Origin: Caldimonas brevitalea
GTDB lineage: Bacteria > Pseudomonadota > Gammaproteobacteria > Burkholderiales > Burkholderiaceae_C
Length of the DNA: 64,000 nucleotides
Reading direction: 5' to 3'
NCBI RefSeq assembly: GCF_001017435.1
Contig: NZ_CP011371.1
Coordinates: forward strand, 4,154,001-4,218,000
Every line of letters begins with the position of its first letter. Position 1 is the first letter of the stretch. A program made the position numbers and the translations under genes. Positions 8,603-16,125 of this stretch are shown one piece after another. Below the pieces are notes generated by a model, which saw only the letters and a program-made list of their open reading frames with translations, searched no databases and had not been told where the DNA came from.

Positions 8603-9616
8603 ATGAACCTCCCGCTTCCTCACGCCATGCACCGCGCCATCCGTCCCGCAGCAATTGCCAGCGCCGCCCTGCTGCTGCTCGCCGCCACCACGCTCAGCGT
8701 GCCGGCACCGGCTCATGCCGCAGCCCCTCAAGTGCGCACCCAGGCCCCCGGTTATTACCGGATGATGCTGGGCCAGTTCGAAGTCACCGCGCTCTCCGAT
8801 GGCACCGCCACGATCCCGCTGGACAAATTGCTCACGCGCACCAGCCCTACGCAGGTCGAGCGCCTGCTCGGCGACGCCTACCTGCAGCCCAAGACCGAGA
8901 CCTCGGTCAACGCATTTCTGATCAACACCGGCTCCCAACTCTTGCTGGTCGACACCGGCGCCGGCCGGCTCTTCGGCCCCACCGTGGCCGGCCGGCTCGT
9001 CAAGAGCCTGCGGGCCGCGGGCTACCAGCCCGAGGACATCGACGTGGTGCTGCTGACCCACATCCATGGCGACCACTCCTGCGGCCTCACGGTGGACGGC
9101 CAGGCCGTGTTTCCGAACGCCGTCGTCCGCGTCGACCGGCACGACCATGACTTCTGGCTCAACGAGCAAAACAAAGAGCGCGTCGATGCCAGCCACCACC
9201 ACGGCTTTGCGGAGGCGGCGGCGGCCTTCGCGCCGTACATCGCAAAGGGGCGGGTGCAGCCCTTCGAGCCGGGGGCCGAGCTGCTGCCCGGCATTCGGGC
9301 CCTCGCCACCCACGGCCACACGCCCGGCCATACCTTCTATGAGGTGCAAAGCCAGGGGCAACGGCTGCTGCTGTGGGGTGACCTGATCCATGCCAAGGAC
9401 GTGCAGTTTCCCCAGCCGGGCGTGACGATCCGCTTCGATGTCGACGATGCCCGCGCCGCGCAACAGCGCCAGCAGGCCCTGCGCACCGCCGCGCGCGAAG
9501 GCACGCTCATCGGGGCGGCACACATCAGCTTTCCGGGCCTCGGCCGCGTGCGGCCGGCCGGCAAGGGCTATCTGTGGGTGCCGGTGAACTACTCGCTGGA
9601 CGGCTTGAAGGAGTGA
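8603..9616 (+). CDS. Exported metallo-beta-lactamase-fold hydrolase
   Basis: A 337-residue protein from the ATG at 8603, with a signal peptide ending PAHAAA near residue 40. The MBL signature THIHGDH (His153, His155, Asp157, His158) binds two metals; 'THGHTPGH' and 'WGDLIH' supply further ligands. The family covers lactonases, phosphatases and beta-lactamase-like enzymes; the 'NAFLINTGSQLLLVDTGAG' N-terminal region resembles AHL-lactonase-like hydrolases, so a lactone or ester substrate is possible. It is divergent from the LysR gene at 7575-8516, its likely regulator. Confidence 0.88.
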   Translation: MNLPLPHAMHRAIRPAAIASAALLLLAATTLSVPAPAHAAAPQVRTQAPGYYRMMLGQFEVTALSDGTATIPLDKLLTRTSPTQVERLLGDAYLQPKTETSVNAFLINTGSQLLLVDTGAGRLFGPTVAGRLVKSLRAAGYQPEDIDVVLLTHIHGDHSCGLTVDGQAVFPNAVVRVDRHDHDFWLNEQNKERVDASHHHGFAEAAAAFAPYIAKGRVQPFEPGAELLPGIRALATHGHTPGHTFYEVQSQGQRLLLWGDLIHAKDVQFPQPGVTIRFDVDDARAAQQRQQALRTAAREGTLIGAAHISFPGLGRVRPAGKGYLWVPVNYSLDGLKE

Positions 9617-9623
9617 TCCGCTC

Positions 9624-9650
9624 GCGCTGCGGCGGTTCGCGCCGCAGCGC
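9624..9650. terminator. Hairpin between convergent MBL genes
   Basis: A perfect 11-base inverted repeat, GCGCTGCGGCG / CGCCGCAGCGC, with a 5-base loop. It lies just after the stop of the exported MBL hydrolase and before the convergent second MBL gene. There is no strong T tract, so it may act as a bidirectional or Rho-assisted terminator. Confidence 0.5.
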
Positions 9651-9693
9651 CGGCAGGCACGACCAGGGTCTCCCCGGCATCCGGACCTGCTCC

Positions 9694-10677
9694 CTACCGG
9701 GTCTGTCCCCCGCACAGACGGGTGTGATAGACCAGGATTTCGTTTGCGATCCAGTCCTGCAGTTCCCAATCGGGATGGCGAGCGCGCAGCAGGGGTGTCA
9801 TCGCCTGCTGGATGGCGGCCAGGCTCTGTCCGCTGTGGCAGCGCTGCGTCACCTCCTCGCGCACGTCGTCGAGGTGCTGCCTTGCAGCGGCAACGTCCTG
9901 CACGGTGCCGACCGGCCCGTGGCCCGGCACCACCACCTGCGGCTTTGTGTCCTCCACGGTCCGCAGGATCTCGCGCCAGTTCAAGGGGTCGACGTCGGTG
10001 TCACCGATCTCCGGGAACCAGGGGAAGATCGGGAAGGACCGGGTTTCGAGCAGGTCGCCGAGGATGAACACTCCTTGCGCGGGAACCGAGATCACCTGGT
10101 CGCCCAGCGTGTGAGCCGGCGGTGGGGAGTGCAGCTTGACCACCCGCCCGCCCAGGTCGATCTCGGCCTCCCGGTCGTAGACGATGTCGGGCATCACGAA
10201 CTGCACCTCTTTCATGGCCTGCGCCACCCCGAGTCGCTCGCTAAAGAGCTGCCGGTAGGCCGCGCCCTTCTTCAGCAGTTCGTCGCGCTGCGCCCGGTTG
10301 TAGATGATGGTTGCCTTGCCCTTGAACACCTGCGCGCCGAAGCCGTGCTCGGGATGAAAATGCGTGGTGGTCAGGTAGAGGCGTTTGCCCGCCGCCAGGC
10401 GCTCGGCAGCTTGCAGCACGCGCGTCGCGCTGTCGACGCCGAGGCCGGTGTCGACGACCAGCACCGCATCGCGGCCGGTGATGATCGTGACGTTGGGCAC
10501 CAGCACGATGTGATCCTTGTCCTCGATGACATGGACGCCGGGGCTGACCTCGACCATGTTCCGCAGGTCGACCCGTTTCTCTCCGGAGCGATCGTCGCTT
10601 GCCGCGCCGGCGAGGCCGACGGCCAGCGTGAGCAGGGAGGCAGCGAGTGGACGAAGCAGTGGTGGGCGCGGGATCAT
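9694..10677 (-). CDS. Exported MBL-fold hydrolase with HxHPEH motif
   Basis: The 327-residue product starts at the ATG at 10677 (AGGAG 9 bases upstream); a longer frame lacks a leader at its own start. A signal peptide spans about residues 8-27. The metal motif is TTHFHPEHGFG (His106, His108, Glu110, His111), with Glu where Asp is canonical, followed by 'HSPPPAHTLGD' and 'PGHGPVG'. The HPEH variant occurs in a subset of MBL-fold proteins. Substrate unknown. It is followed by nothing on its strand and preceded by the SnoaL-like gene 96 bases upstream. Confidence 0.83.
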   Translation of the reverse strand: MIPRPPLLRPLAASLLTLAVGLAGAASDDRSGEKRVDLRNMVEVSPGVHVIEDKDHIVLVPNVTIITGRDAVLVVDTGLGVDSATRVLQAAERLAAGKRLYLTTTHFHPEHGFGAQVFKGKATIIYNRAQRDELLKKGAAYRQLFSERLGVAQAMKEVQFVMPDIVYDREAEIDLGGRVVKLHSPPPAHTLGDQVISVPAQGVFILGDLLETRSFPIFPWFPEIGDTDVDPLNWREILRTVEDTKPQVVVPGHGPVGTVQDVAAARQHLDDVREEVTQRCHSGQSLAAIQQAMTPLLRARHPDWELQDWIANEILVYHTRLCGGQTR

Positions 10678-10773
10678 CGTGATCGCTCCTGAATGGTGAA
10701 TGAGAGGTGAGACACGGCCCGGCCGACATCGCGGCATCGCGCCGCCGTGGGCCGAAGCGACGGAACGATCGGC

Positions 10774-11253
10774 TCAGACGGCCTGCAACTGCTGCACCGC
10801 CCCCTGCCAGTCTTCGACGTGATAACTCCTGACGATGCGGCCGCGCTCGACGGTGTGGATGTCGATCGCCATGATCTCGAAGCTGCGCCCGCTGGGCGCC
10901 ACCCCGAGGAAGGGGCCGACGGGGGTGGCCCGGGCGCGCCCGCGCACGACCACCCGGTTGTTCAGCTGCAGCATCTCCTCGACCTCCCAGGTCAGGTCCG
11001 GGGCCACCCGGCCGATGTCCTCCAGCTGGGCCAGGAACTCGTCCCGTGTCTTCACACGGCCCGAGCCGTCGCCGAAGCTCTGCCAGTCATCCGACAACAC
11101 TTGCGCCAAGTGGGTGGCCAGGTCACCGCTGGCGGTGCCGCTCAGCACCTGGCTGTAAAGCGCTTCGACCACCCGCAGGTCGTCAGCGTTTGCGGGGAGG
11201 GGCTCAGTCGCGGTCAGTGCAGCGGTCCCCGCTGCCGTTGTAATCGTGTTCAT
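10774..11253 (-). CDS. SnoaL-like/NTF2-fold protein (ester-cyclase type)
   Basis: A 159-residue protein from the ATG at 11253 (AAAGGGAACACC upstream). The mature region has the cone-shaped alpha+beta barrel pattern: 'VVEALYSQVLSG', 'DDWQSFGDGSG', 'NRVVVRGRARATPVGPFLGVAPSGRSFEIMAIDIHTVERGRIV', ending 'SYHVEDWQGAVQQL'. This is typical of SnoaL-like polyketide-cyclase or ester-cyclase homologues; the substrate is unknown. It may be co-transcribed with the oxidoreductase upstream (83-base spacing) and the MBL gene downstream. Confidence 0.82.
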   Translation of the reverse strand: MNTITTAAGTAALTATEPLPANADDLRVVEALYSQVLSGTASGDLATHLAQVLSDDWQSFGDGSGRVKTRDEFLAQLEDIGRVAPDLTWEVEEMLQLNNRVVVRGRARATPVGPFLGVAPSGRSFEIMAIDIHTVERGRIVRSYHVEDWQGAVQQLQAV

Positions 11254-11336
11254 GGTGTTCCCTTTGCATGTGAGTGAGTGCCACGCGGCTGGCGTGGCGC
11301 CGGAAAGGCGGTGGCATCCGACCACCGCGCCATCGG

Positions 11337-12269
11337 TCACGCGCCCGTTTCGGTCGGCCGGACGATCACCTTGCCGCGTGCGTGGCGGCCGGCCACACGC
11401 TGCAGCGCCGCGCCGGCGCGGTCCAGCGGATGGAGGCTGTCGAGGACCACTTTGAGTTCCCCGGTCTGAACGGCCGCGAGGACCCGATTCAGTACGTCAG
11501 GCTCGTGCCGGAAGAACACGAACTGCGCCTGCGAAGATCCGCGCGCCGCGACGTTCGGGTCGACGATGGACAGCAGCGTGCCGCCCGGCCCGAGGACCTG
11601 CCAGGACCGCGCCAGCGTGTCGCCGCCGACGGTGTCGAGCACGAGGTCCAGCCCCTGAAGACCTTCCCAGAACGCTGCGTCACGATAGTCGAGCACCTGG
11701 TCGGCCCCGAGGTCGCGAACCAGGGCCTGGTTGCGCGCCGAGGCGGTGGCGACCACCTGTGCTCCTGCGCGTTTCGCCAACTGAACGGCGAAGCTGCCCA
11801 CACCGCCCGCCGCCGCATGGATCAGCACACGTTGACCGGGCATGAGCTGGCCGACCTTGAACAGCGCCTGCCATGCCGTTCCTGCCGCGGTGGGCAAGGC
11901 CGCGGCCTGCTCGTGAGGGATCTCGGGAGGCAGGACGCACAAGGCGGTCGCCGGCACCAGCGCATGCTCGGCAAAGGCGCCGCCGGCCGTCGGCTCGAGT
12001 CGTCCGACGACACGGTCGCCAGGCCGAACCGAGGTGACACCTGTCCCGACCGACTCGACCACGCCGGACATGTCGGTGCCGAGGGTGTAGGGCAGCTCGA
12101 CCGGAAAGACCGACTGCATCGCCCCGGTCAGGATCTTGAGGTCCAGAGGGTTCACGCTGGCGGCCTCGATGCGGACGGCCGCTTCGCCAGGCCCGGGGTC
12201 GCGCAGGGCCACCGGCTGCAGAACGGCTCGATCCGGGGCGCCGAATTCATGGATGCGCAGTGCTTGCAT
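11337..12269 (-). CDS. Quinone-oxidoreductase-like zinc-type alcohol dehydrogenase (MDR)
   Basis: A 310-residue medium-chain dehydrogenase/reductase from the ATG at 12269, with GGAG upstream. It opens with 'MQALRIHEFGAPD' (GroES-like domain), has 'LGTDMSGVVESVG', then the Rossmann nucleotide-binding signature 'AAAGGVGSFAVQLAKRAGA' around residue 150, and a C-terminal 'HARGKVIVRP'. No zinc ligands are visible, which fits the NADPH:quinone oxidoreductase branch. It is divergent from a LysR gene across 189 bases, and that LysR is the probable regulator of this gene and the two downstream. Confidence 0.88.
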   Translation of the reverse strand: MQALRIHEFGAPDRAVLQPVALRDPGPGEAAVRIEAASVNPLDLKILTGAMQSVFPVELPYTLGTDMSGVVESVGTGVTSVRPGDRVVGRLEPTAGGAFAEHALVPATALCVLPPEIPHEQAAALPTAAGTAWQALFKVGQLMPGQRVLIHAAAGGVGSFAVQLAKRAGAQVVATASARNQALVRDLGADQVLDYRDAAFWEGLQGLDLVLDTVGGDTLARSWQVLGPGGTLLSIVDPNVAARGSSQAQFVFFRHEPDVLNRVLAAVQTGELKVVLDSLHPLDRAGAALQRVAGRHARGKVIVRPTETGA

Positions 12270-12458
12270 GAGGTGCTCCAGGGTCAGCGGTGGTGGTCGA
12301 AGGTGGCCGGCGGTCGGACCGCGGTGGGATCGGCGGCGTTGGGTATGAGGTCGGGCATGGCATCGCTCCGTGTTGAGGTGTGGAGAGGAATGCCTGGATT
12401 CTGTGGAGCCGACTAGAATTCGTCCAACAGATAAACGGTATACGGCGTTATTCGTTCT
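12270..12458. promoter_or_regulatory. Divergent LysR/oxidoreductase control region
   Basis: A 189-base spacer between the start codons of the oxidoreductase (leftward) and LysR (rightward) genes. Near the LysR start it becomes AT-richer and holds AACG-N8-CGTT around a GTATAC centre (about 12431-12451), an imperfect dyad of the kind LysR proteins bind. No experimental support. Confidence 0.35.
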
Positions 12459-13370
12459 ATGGATTTTCAGGGCATCGATCTGAACCTGTTGGCGGCCTTC
12501 GACGCCCTGATGGACGAACGCAACGTGACCCGAGCGGCGGCACGCCTCGGCGTGAGCCAACCGGCGATGAGTGCCGCGCTGTCGCGCCTGCGCACGCTGT
12601 TGGGTGATCCGTTGTTCATGCGCAGCGCACAAGGTTTGCTGCCCACGCCCCGCGCCCGCGATCTCGCGGAGCCGATCTCGCAGGCCCTGCGGCAGATCGA
12701 ATCGGCGCTGCTGAGAAAGCCTCCATTCGCGCCCGCGACGGCATCGTTGACCTTGACGATCGGCCTGTCCGACTACCCGGCTCACGTGATGCTGCCGGCG
12801 CTGGCGAAGGCCCTGGCCAGGCAGGCCCCGGGGATCGCGCTCAATGTCCACACCTACACGAGCCGCGACAAGGCCGTCGACCTGCTCGACGCCGGGACGA
12901 TCGACCTCGCGGTCGGGGTCCCGCCCACGCATCCCGAGTCGCGCATCTTGACGCGCCCCATCCTGCAAGACGAGTTCGTGACCATCGTGCGACGTGGCCA
13001 CCCGGCGGTGAAACGGCGCATGAGCCTGAAGACCTATCTCGAACTGCCCCATTTGCTCGTTTCACCCGAAGGCGATCGGCATGGCCTGGTGGACGAAGCG
13101 CTCGGTCAACTCGGCAAGCGCCGCATACTGGCGCTCACCCTGCCTCAGATGTTTGCGGCGCCCGCGGTGGTGGCGCAAACCGACATGACCGCCACGGTGA
13201 TGAGACGTGTCGCGCTGGCCTCGCCGGCCCGGACACGGCTGCTCATGTGCCCGCCGCCGTTGCCCTTGCCCGTCGTGGTCTTCGGCCTGATATGGCACCG
13301 GCGCAATGACGTGCACCCGGCCCAGCAGTGGCTGCGAGACCTGGTCGTCGCCACAGCCGGGGCGCTGTGA
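12459..13370 (+). CDS. LysR-type transcriptional regulator
   Basis: A 303-residue LTTR starting 'MDFQGIDLNLLAAFDAL', the standard opening of NodD/NahR-like members. The winged HTH is 'NVTRAAARLGVSQPAMSAALS'; the effector domain follows to 'PAQQWLRDLVVATAG'. It is divergent from the MDR oxidoreductase gene, its most likely target. It resembles the LysR protein at 7575-8516 in layout ('ELPHLLVS', 'VDEALGQLGKRRI'), so the two are probably paralogues of one subgroup. Confidence 0.9.
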   Translation: MDFQGIDLNLLAAFDALMDERNVTRAAARLGVSQPAMSAALSRLRTLLGDPLFMRSAQGLLPTPRARDLAEPISQALRQIESALLRKPPFAPATASLTLTIGLSDYPAHVMLPALAKALARQAPGIALNVHTYTSRDKAVDLLDAGTIDLAVGVPPTHPESRILTRPILQDEFVTIVRRGHPAVKRRMSLKTYLELPHLLVSPEGDRHGLVDEALGQLGKRRILALTLPQMFAAPAVVAQTDMTATVMRRVALASPARTRLLMCPPPLPLPVVVFGLIWHRRNDVHPAQQWLRDLVVATAGAL

Positions 13371-13655
13371 GCGACGGGCCGCAACCTCGCCCGGGCGACG
13401 TTGCCCTCAAAACGTAAGCGGTGAAACGGTGGCCCACGCCCCCACCGCGGCGGGGTGGCTTATGGCGCGCGCCAATGCCTGCAAGCGTGGCGCCCATCGT
13501 GCCTCTGGCCCACACCTTTTGACAGGAATGCGCACGGTTCATCACAGACGATGGCTAGACCATGCCCCCCTCTCGCCGTGCGGGCCGCCGCCGCCGTGGC
13601 GCTGCTTCGCCGCGGCGGGCCCGCCCGCGCACCCTCACCCACTGAAAGGACTCGA

Positions 13656-14720
13656 ATGCCACACCGGTTCACCAGGCAGATCGTTGCGTTCGCCTGTGCA
13701 TGCTCGGCAGCGACCGCCTCATGGAGCGCACCACCCCAGACCCAGTCTTTCGGCAAGGCTGCTGCTGCCGCCGCCGCCGCGGCGGCGAGCCCGGTCTGTT
13801 TCTATGCCGACATCAACTACCAGGGCGCGTCGTTCTGCGGCAGCGCCAACAACGGCTGGGTCGGGCGCACCTGGAACGACCGCATCTCGTCGGTGAAGGT
13901 GCCGGCCGGCGCACAAGTCACTTTGTATGAACACGCCAACTATGGCGGTCGTTCTCTGGTGCTGAATGGCGACAACGCCAACCTGGTGCCGATGGGCATG
14001 AACGACATGGCGTCGTCGTTCAAGCTCACCGCCGGCAGCGGAGGCGGCGGCAACACGTCCGAACTCGACGCCAAATGCACCCCCACCGTGCAGCTCTCGC
14101 AGGAGGACACCGACCCGCAGCGCAGCCGGCTCTTCCTCGATGTTTCGGGCGACAACCCCGAAGCCTTCATGCAAGACATCGGGCGCAAGGTGTGTCGCAC
14201 GCTCTACCGGCAGGCCAGCGAGATTCGCAACGCCAGCCGCGTGCGACTGATCCTCCGCTACGCGCCCGGGCAGGTCGCGTGGAAGTCGGGCGACGGCGCC
14301 GACATCACCGTGATGATCAGCACTGACCACCTGCAGCGCGTGAAGAACGAGAACCGGGATGTCGGCAAGGAGATCAAGGGCATCCTGTTCCATGAGATGA
14401 CCCACATGTACCAGCAGGACGACCGTGACGGCCGTGGCGCCGACCCGGGTCTGATCGAAGGCATCGCCGACACCGTGCGCTTCAAGAACGGCTTCGTGCC
14501 CGACGGTGCGCAGCCCAATCCGAACGGCAACTGGAACGACGGCTACCGCACCACCGCCTTCTTCCTGCTGTGGCTCGACCAACGGTACGACGGCTTCATC
14601 TACCGCTTGAACCTGACGATGGACGGCCAAGACGGCAAGGTGTGGACGCCCGATGCCTTCCGCGCCATCACGGGCAAGCCGGTCGACCAACTGTGGGCGG
14701 AATACCGCGCTGCCCAGTGA
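13656..14720 (+). CDS. Secreted basic-secretory-protein (BSP) metallopeptidase with crystallin-like domain
   Basis: The 354-residue product starts at 13656 (AAAGGA upstream) and has a signal peptide (about residues 1-24) followed by a poly-Ala run. Residues ~45-125 form a beta/gamma-crystallin or I36-inhibitor-like domain ('CFYADINYQGASFCG', 'LYEHANYGGRSLVL'). After a Gly-rich linker comes a plant-type basic secretory protein domain with the zinc motif HEMTH in 'GILFHEMTHMYQ'. Such proteins are proposed secreted peptidases. The crystallin plus BSP combination suggests Ca2+ binding next to a protease. It ends just before a strong hairpin. Confidence 0.83.
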   Translation: MPHRFTRQIVAFACACSAATASWSAPPQTQSFGKAAAAAAAAAASPVCFYADINYQGASFCGSANNGWVGRTWNDRISSVKVPAGAQVTLYEHANYGGRSLVLNGDNANLVPMGMNDMASSFKLTAGSGGGGNTSELDAKCTPTVQLSQEDTDPQRSRLFLDVSGDNPEAFMQDIGRKVCRTLYRQASEIRNASRVRLILRYAPGQVAWKSGDGADITVMISTDHLQRVKNENRDVGKEIKGILFHEMTHMYQQDDRDGRGADPGLIEGIADTVRFKNGFVPDGAQPNPNGNWNDGYRTTAFFLLWLDQRYDGFIYRLNLTMDGQDGKVWTPDAFRAITGKPVDQLWAEYRAAQ

Positions 14721-14746
14721 AGGTCGCCTGATTTGAGTTGGCCCCG

Positions 14747-14792
14747 CTTGCCGGGAGCGCCGCCGCCGTTGGACGGCCGGCGGCCCGGCAAG
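14747..14792. terminator. Bidirectional hairpin terminator
   Basis: An inverted repeat with outer arms CTTGCCGGG (14747-14755) and CCCGGCAAG (14784-14792), and further inner pairing GCCGCCG with CGGCGGC. It sits between the convergent BSP peptidase and MmcQ/YjbR genes and could terminate both. There is no T tract. Confidence 0.6.
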
Positions 14793-14801
14793 GCGGGCGG
14801 G

Positions 14802-15161
14802 TCAACCCTCACCGCCCCCTGACGGCCTGCCCGGGTCGGAGGCCGCAACCAGCGACTTGGGCGCCTTGTACTGCCAGGCCTGGCGGACCAAGGTGCGGAT
14901 CACGCTGGGAGACGCCGACGGCAGCGACGCTCGCACGCCCACCACCTTGCCGCCCCACATCACCTTCTCGAGGAACTCCGGATACAGGGCCAGTGCCTGT
15001 TCACGGTGTGGCTCGTCGACGAAGATGTGCAGGTGCTCCTTGTCAGGCGGCACCGTGACAAAAATCTTGCCGCGCACGCGGAACGACGAGTACTGGTGGT
15101 GCGGTTCCTCTGTCACCTCCGGCAGGGCCATCGCATGCCGTCTCACTTCCGCAAACTTCAT
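14802..15161 (-). CDS. MmcQ/YjbR family protein
   Basis: A 119-residue protein from the ATG at 15161. It shows the family pattern: 'MKFAEVRRHAMALPEVTEEPHH' then 'SSFRVRGKIFVTVPPDKEHLHIFVD', and 'LVRQAWQYKAPKSLVA' at the C-terminus. YjbR/MmcQ proteins have a CyaY-like fold and are annotated as DNA-binding, though the role is not settled. A longer frame begins at 15200 but the family starts at the chosen Met. It stands alone, convergent with the BSP peptidase. Confidence 0.85.
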   Translation of the reverse strand: MKFAEVRRHAMALPEVTEEPHHQYSSFRVRGKIFVTVPPDKEHLHIFVDEPHREQALALYPEFLEKVMWGGKVVGVRASLPSASPSVIRTLVRQAWQYKAPKSLVAASDPGRPSGGGEG

Positions 15162-15261
15162 GACGCAGTACCTCCTTGTCGCGGATCTCGACCAGTGCAC
15201 TGAGCCCCAGGCGGCGCGGGTGCATCCCCTCGCGCTCAGGAGACCGGACGCAGCCGCGCCT

Positions 15262-15681
15262 TCATCTAGGCGGACGCTCCTTGCCTTCTTGCCTTCTCAA
15301 CTTGAAGCGCCGCTCACCGAGCCCGACCAACACGCCCGCCTCGACCGCTGCCTCCAAAATGCCATGGGCTTCGTCGTAACTCAGCACGGCGCCACTGGAC
15401 TCAACGAATTGCTGGACGCGCAGGGGATCGAGGACATCGGGGTCGTCCAGCTTCTCGTGTACGTCGACCAGCAGAGGCGGCGCCGGCCGGACTCTCGTGA
15501 AGGCGATGCCGGCCCCATGCCGGCGGGCCAGCCAGACGGCGTCCCCCAGGTCGACCTCGCTGCGCATCGGCACGCCCGTCAACCAGACGTTGCCCTGCGC
15601 CTCGGGATGCAGAGCGAGGAATCGGGCAACCAGGCGCCGCTGAAACTCGACCAGATCCTCAAACAGTTTGACGTCGAACAT
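15262..15681 (-). CDS. Hypothetical protein downstream of the Rhs-immunity pair
   Basis: A 139-residue soluble protein. Visible features are 'LVEFQRRLVARFLALHPEAQG', a 'LLVDVHEKLDDPDVLDPLRVQQFVES' segment and a C-terminal winged-helix-like stretch 'ILEAAVEAGVLVGLGERRFKL'. I do not recognise a named family with certainty. It follows the candidate immunity gene by 66 bases on the same strand, so it may be a second immunity or accessory protein of the Rhs locus, or simply an unrelated neighbour. Confidence 0.65.
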   Translation of the reverse strand: MFDVKLFEDLVEFQRRLVARFLALHPEAQGNVWLTGVPMRSEVDLGDAVWLARRHGAGIAFTRVRPAPPLLVDVHEKLDDPDVLDPLRVQQFVESSGAVLSYDEAHGILEAAVEAGVLVGLGERRFKLRRQEGKERPPR

Positions 15682-15747
15682 AGGGGCCGTCAGGAATATG
15701 GCCCACCGCCTGGGCCGCTTCCGCCGGGCCGAAGCTTCGCGGCGCCC

Positions 15748-16125
15748 CTACCGCAACATGCTTGCCCTCACCCATGACTCGAAAGGACGCTCACGTACGG
15801 CCTGAACAGGTACCAACAGTCCGTGATCGTTGTCGATGACAGCGCGGGTCTGGGGAGGTACGGCCTGTAGCAGTGCTTCAACAAGGGCGCTGTCCCTCCA
15901 TTCGATCAAATACCCGGCGGGCTCCGTCAACAACTCGGAGAGCCGCCTACGCTCATCTTCGTCGAAGTCGTTTAGCACACTGTCATCCCGGAGGACCGAA
16001 AGCCAACCTTCGGAGCGTTCGATCATGATCTGACCGTTCGCTCCAGTTTCTCCACCGTTCTCGGCCGCCCAAATGTTCGGATTCCATTCGCTTCCCTGCT
16101 CGAGCAACAACACCAGCGTGTTCAT
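15748..16125 (-). CDS. Candidate immunity protein for the Rhs toxin
   Basis: The ATG at 16125 overlaps the Rhs stop codon in an ATGA, giving a 125-residue protein; the longer frame would start inside the toxin. It is small, soluble and acidic ('DDSVLNDFDEDERRRLSELL', 'LIEWRDSALVEALL'), with no leader or membrane segment, as expected for a cytoplasmic immunity protein. I do not recognise a named Imm family. The assignment rests on position: polymorphic toxin genes are normally followed immediately by their cognate immunity gene. Direct evidence of neutralisation is absent. Confidence 0.72.
   Translation of the reverse strand: MNTLVLLLEQGSEWNPNIWAAENGGETGANGQIMIERSEGWLSVLRDDSVLNDFDEDERRRLSELLTEPAGYLIEWRDSALVEALLQAVPPQTRAVIDNDHGLLVPVQAVRERPFESWVRASMLR

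Noticed and set aside
12840..13360. Possible second gene inside the LysR at 12.5-13.4 kb
   Set aside because: Alternative frames on the - strand are Arg/Gly-rich shadows; the LysR frame is complete.
13719..14690. A 323-residue open frame on the - strand
   Set aside because: Antisense to the BSP peptidase gene, whose leader and HEMTH motif are clear.
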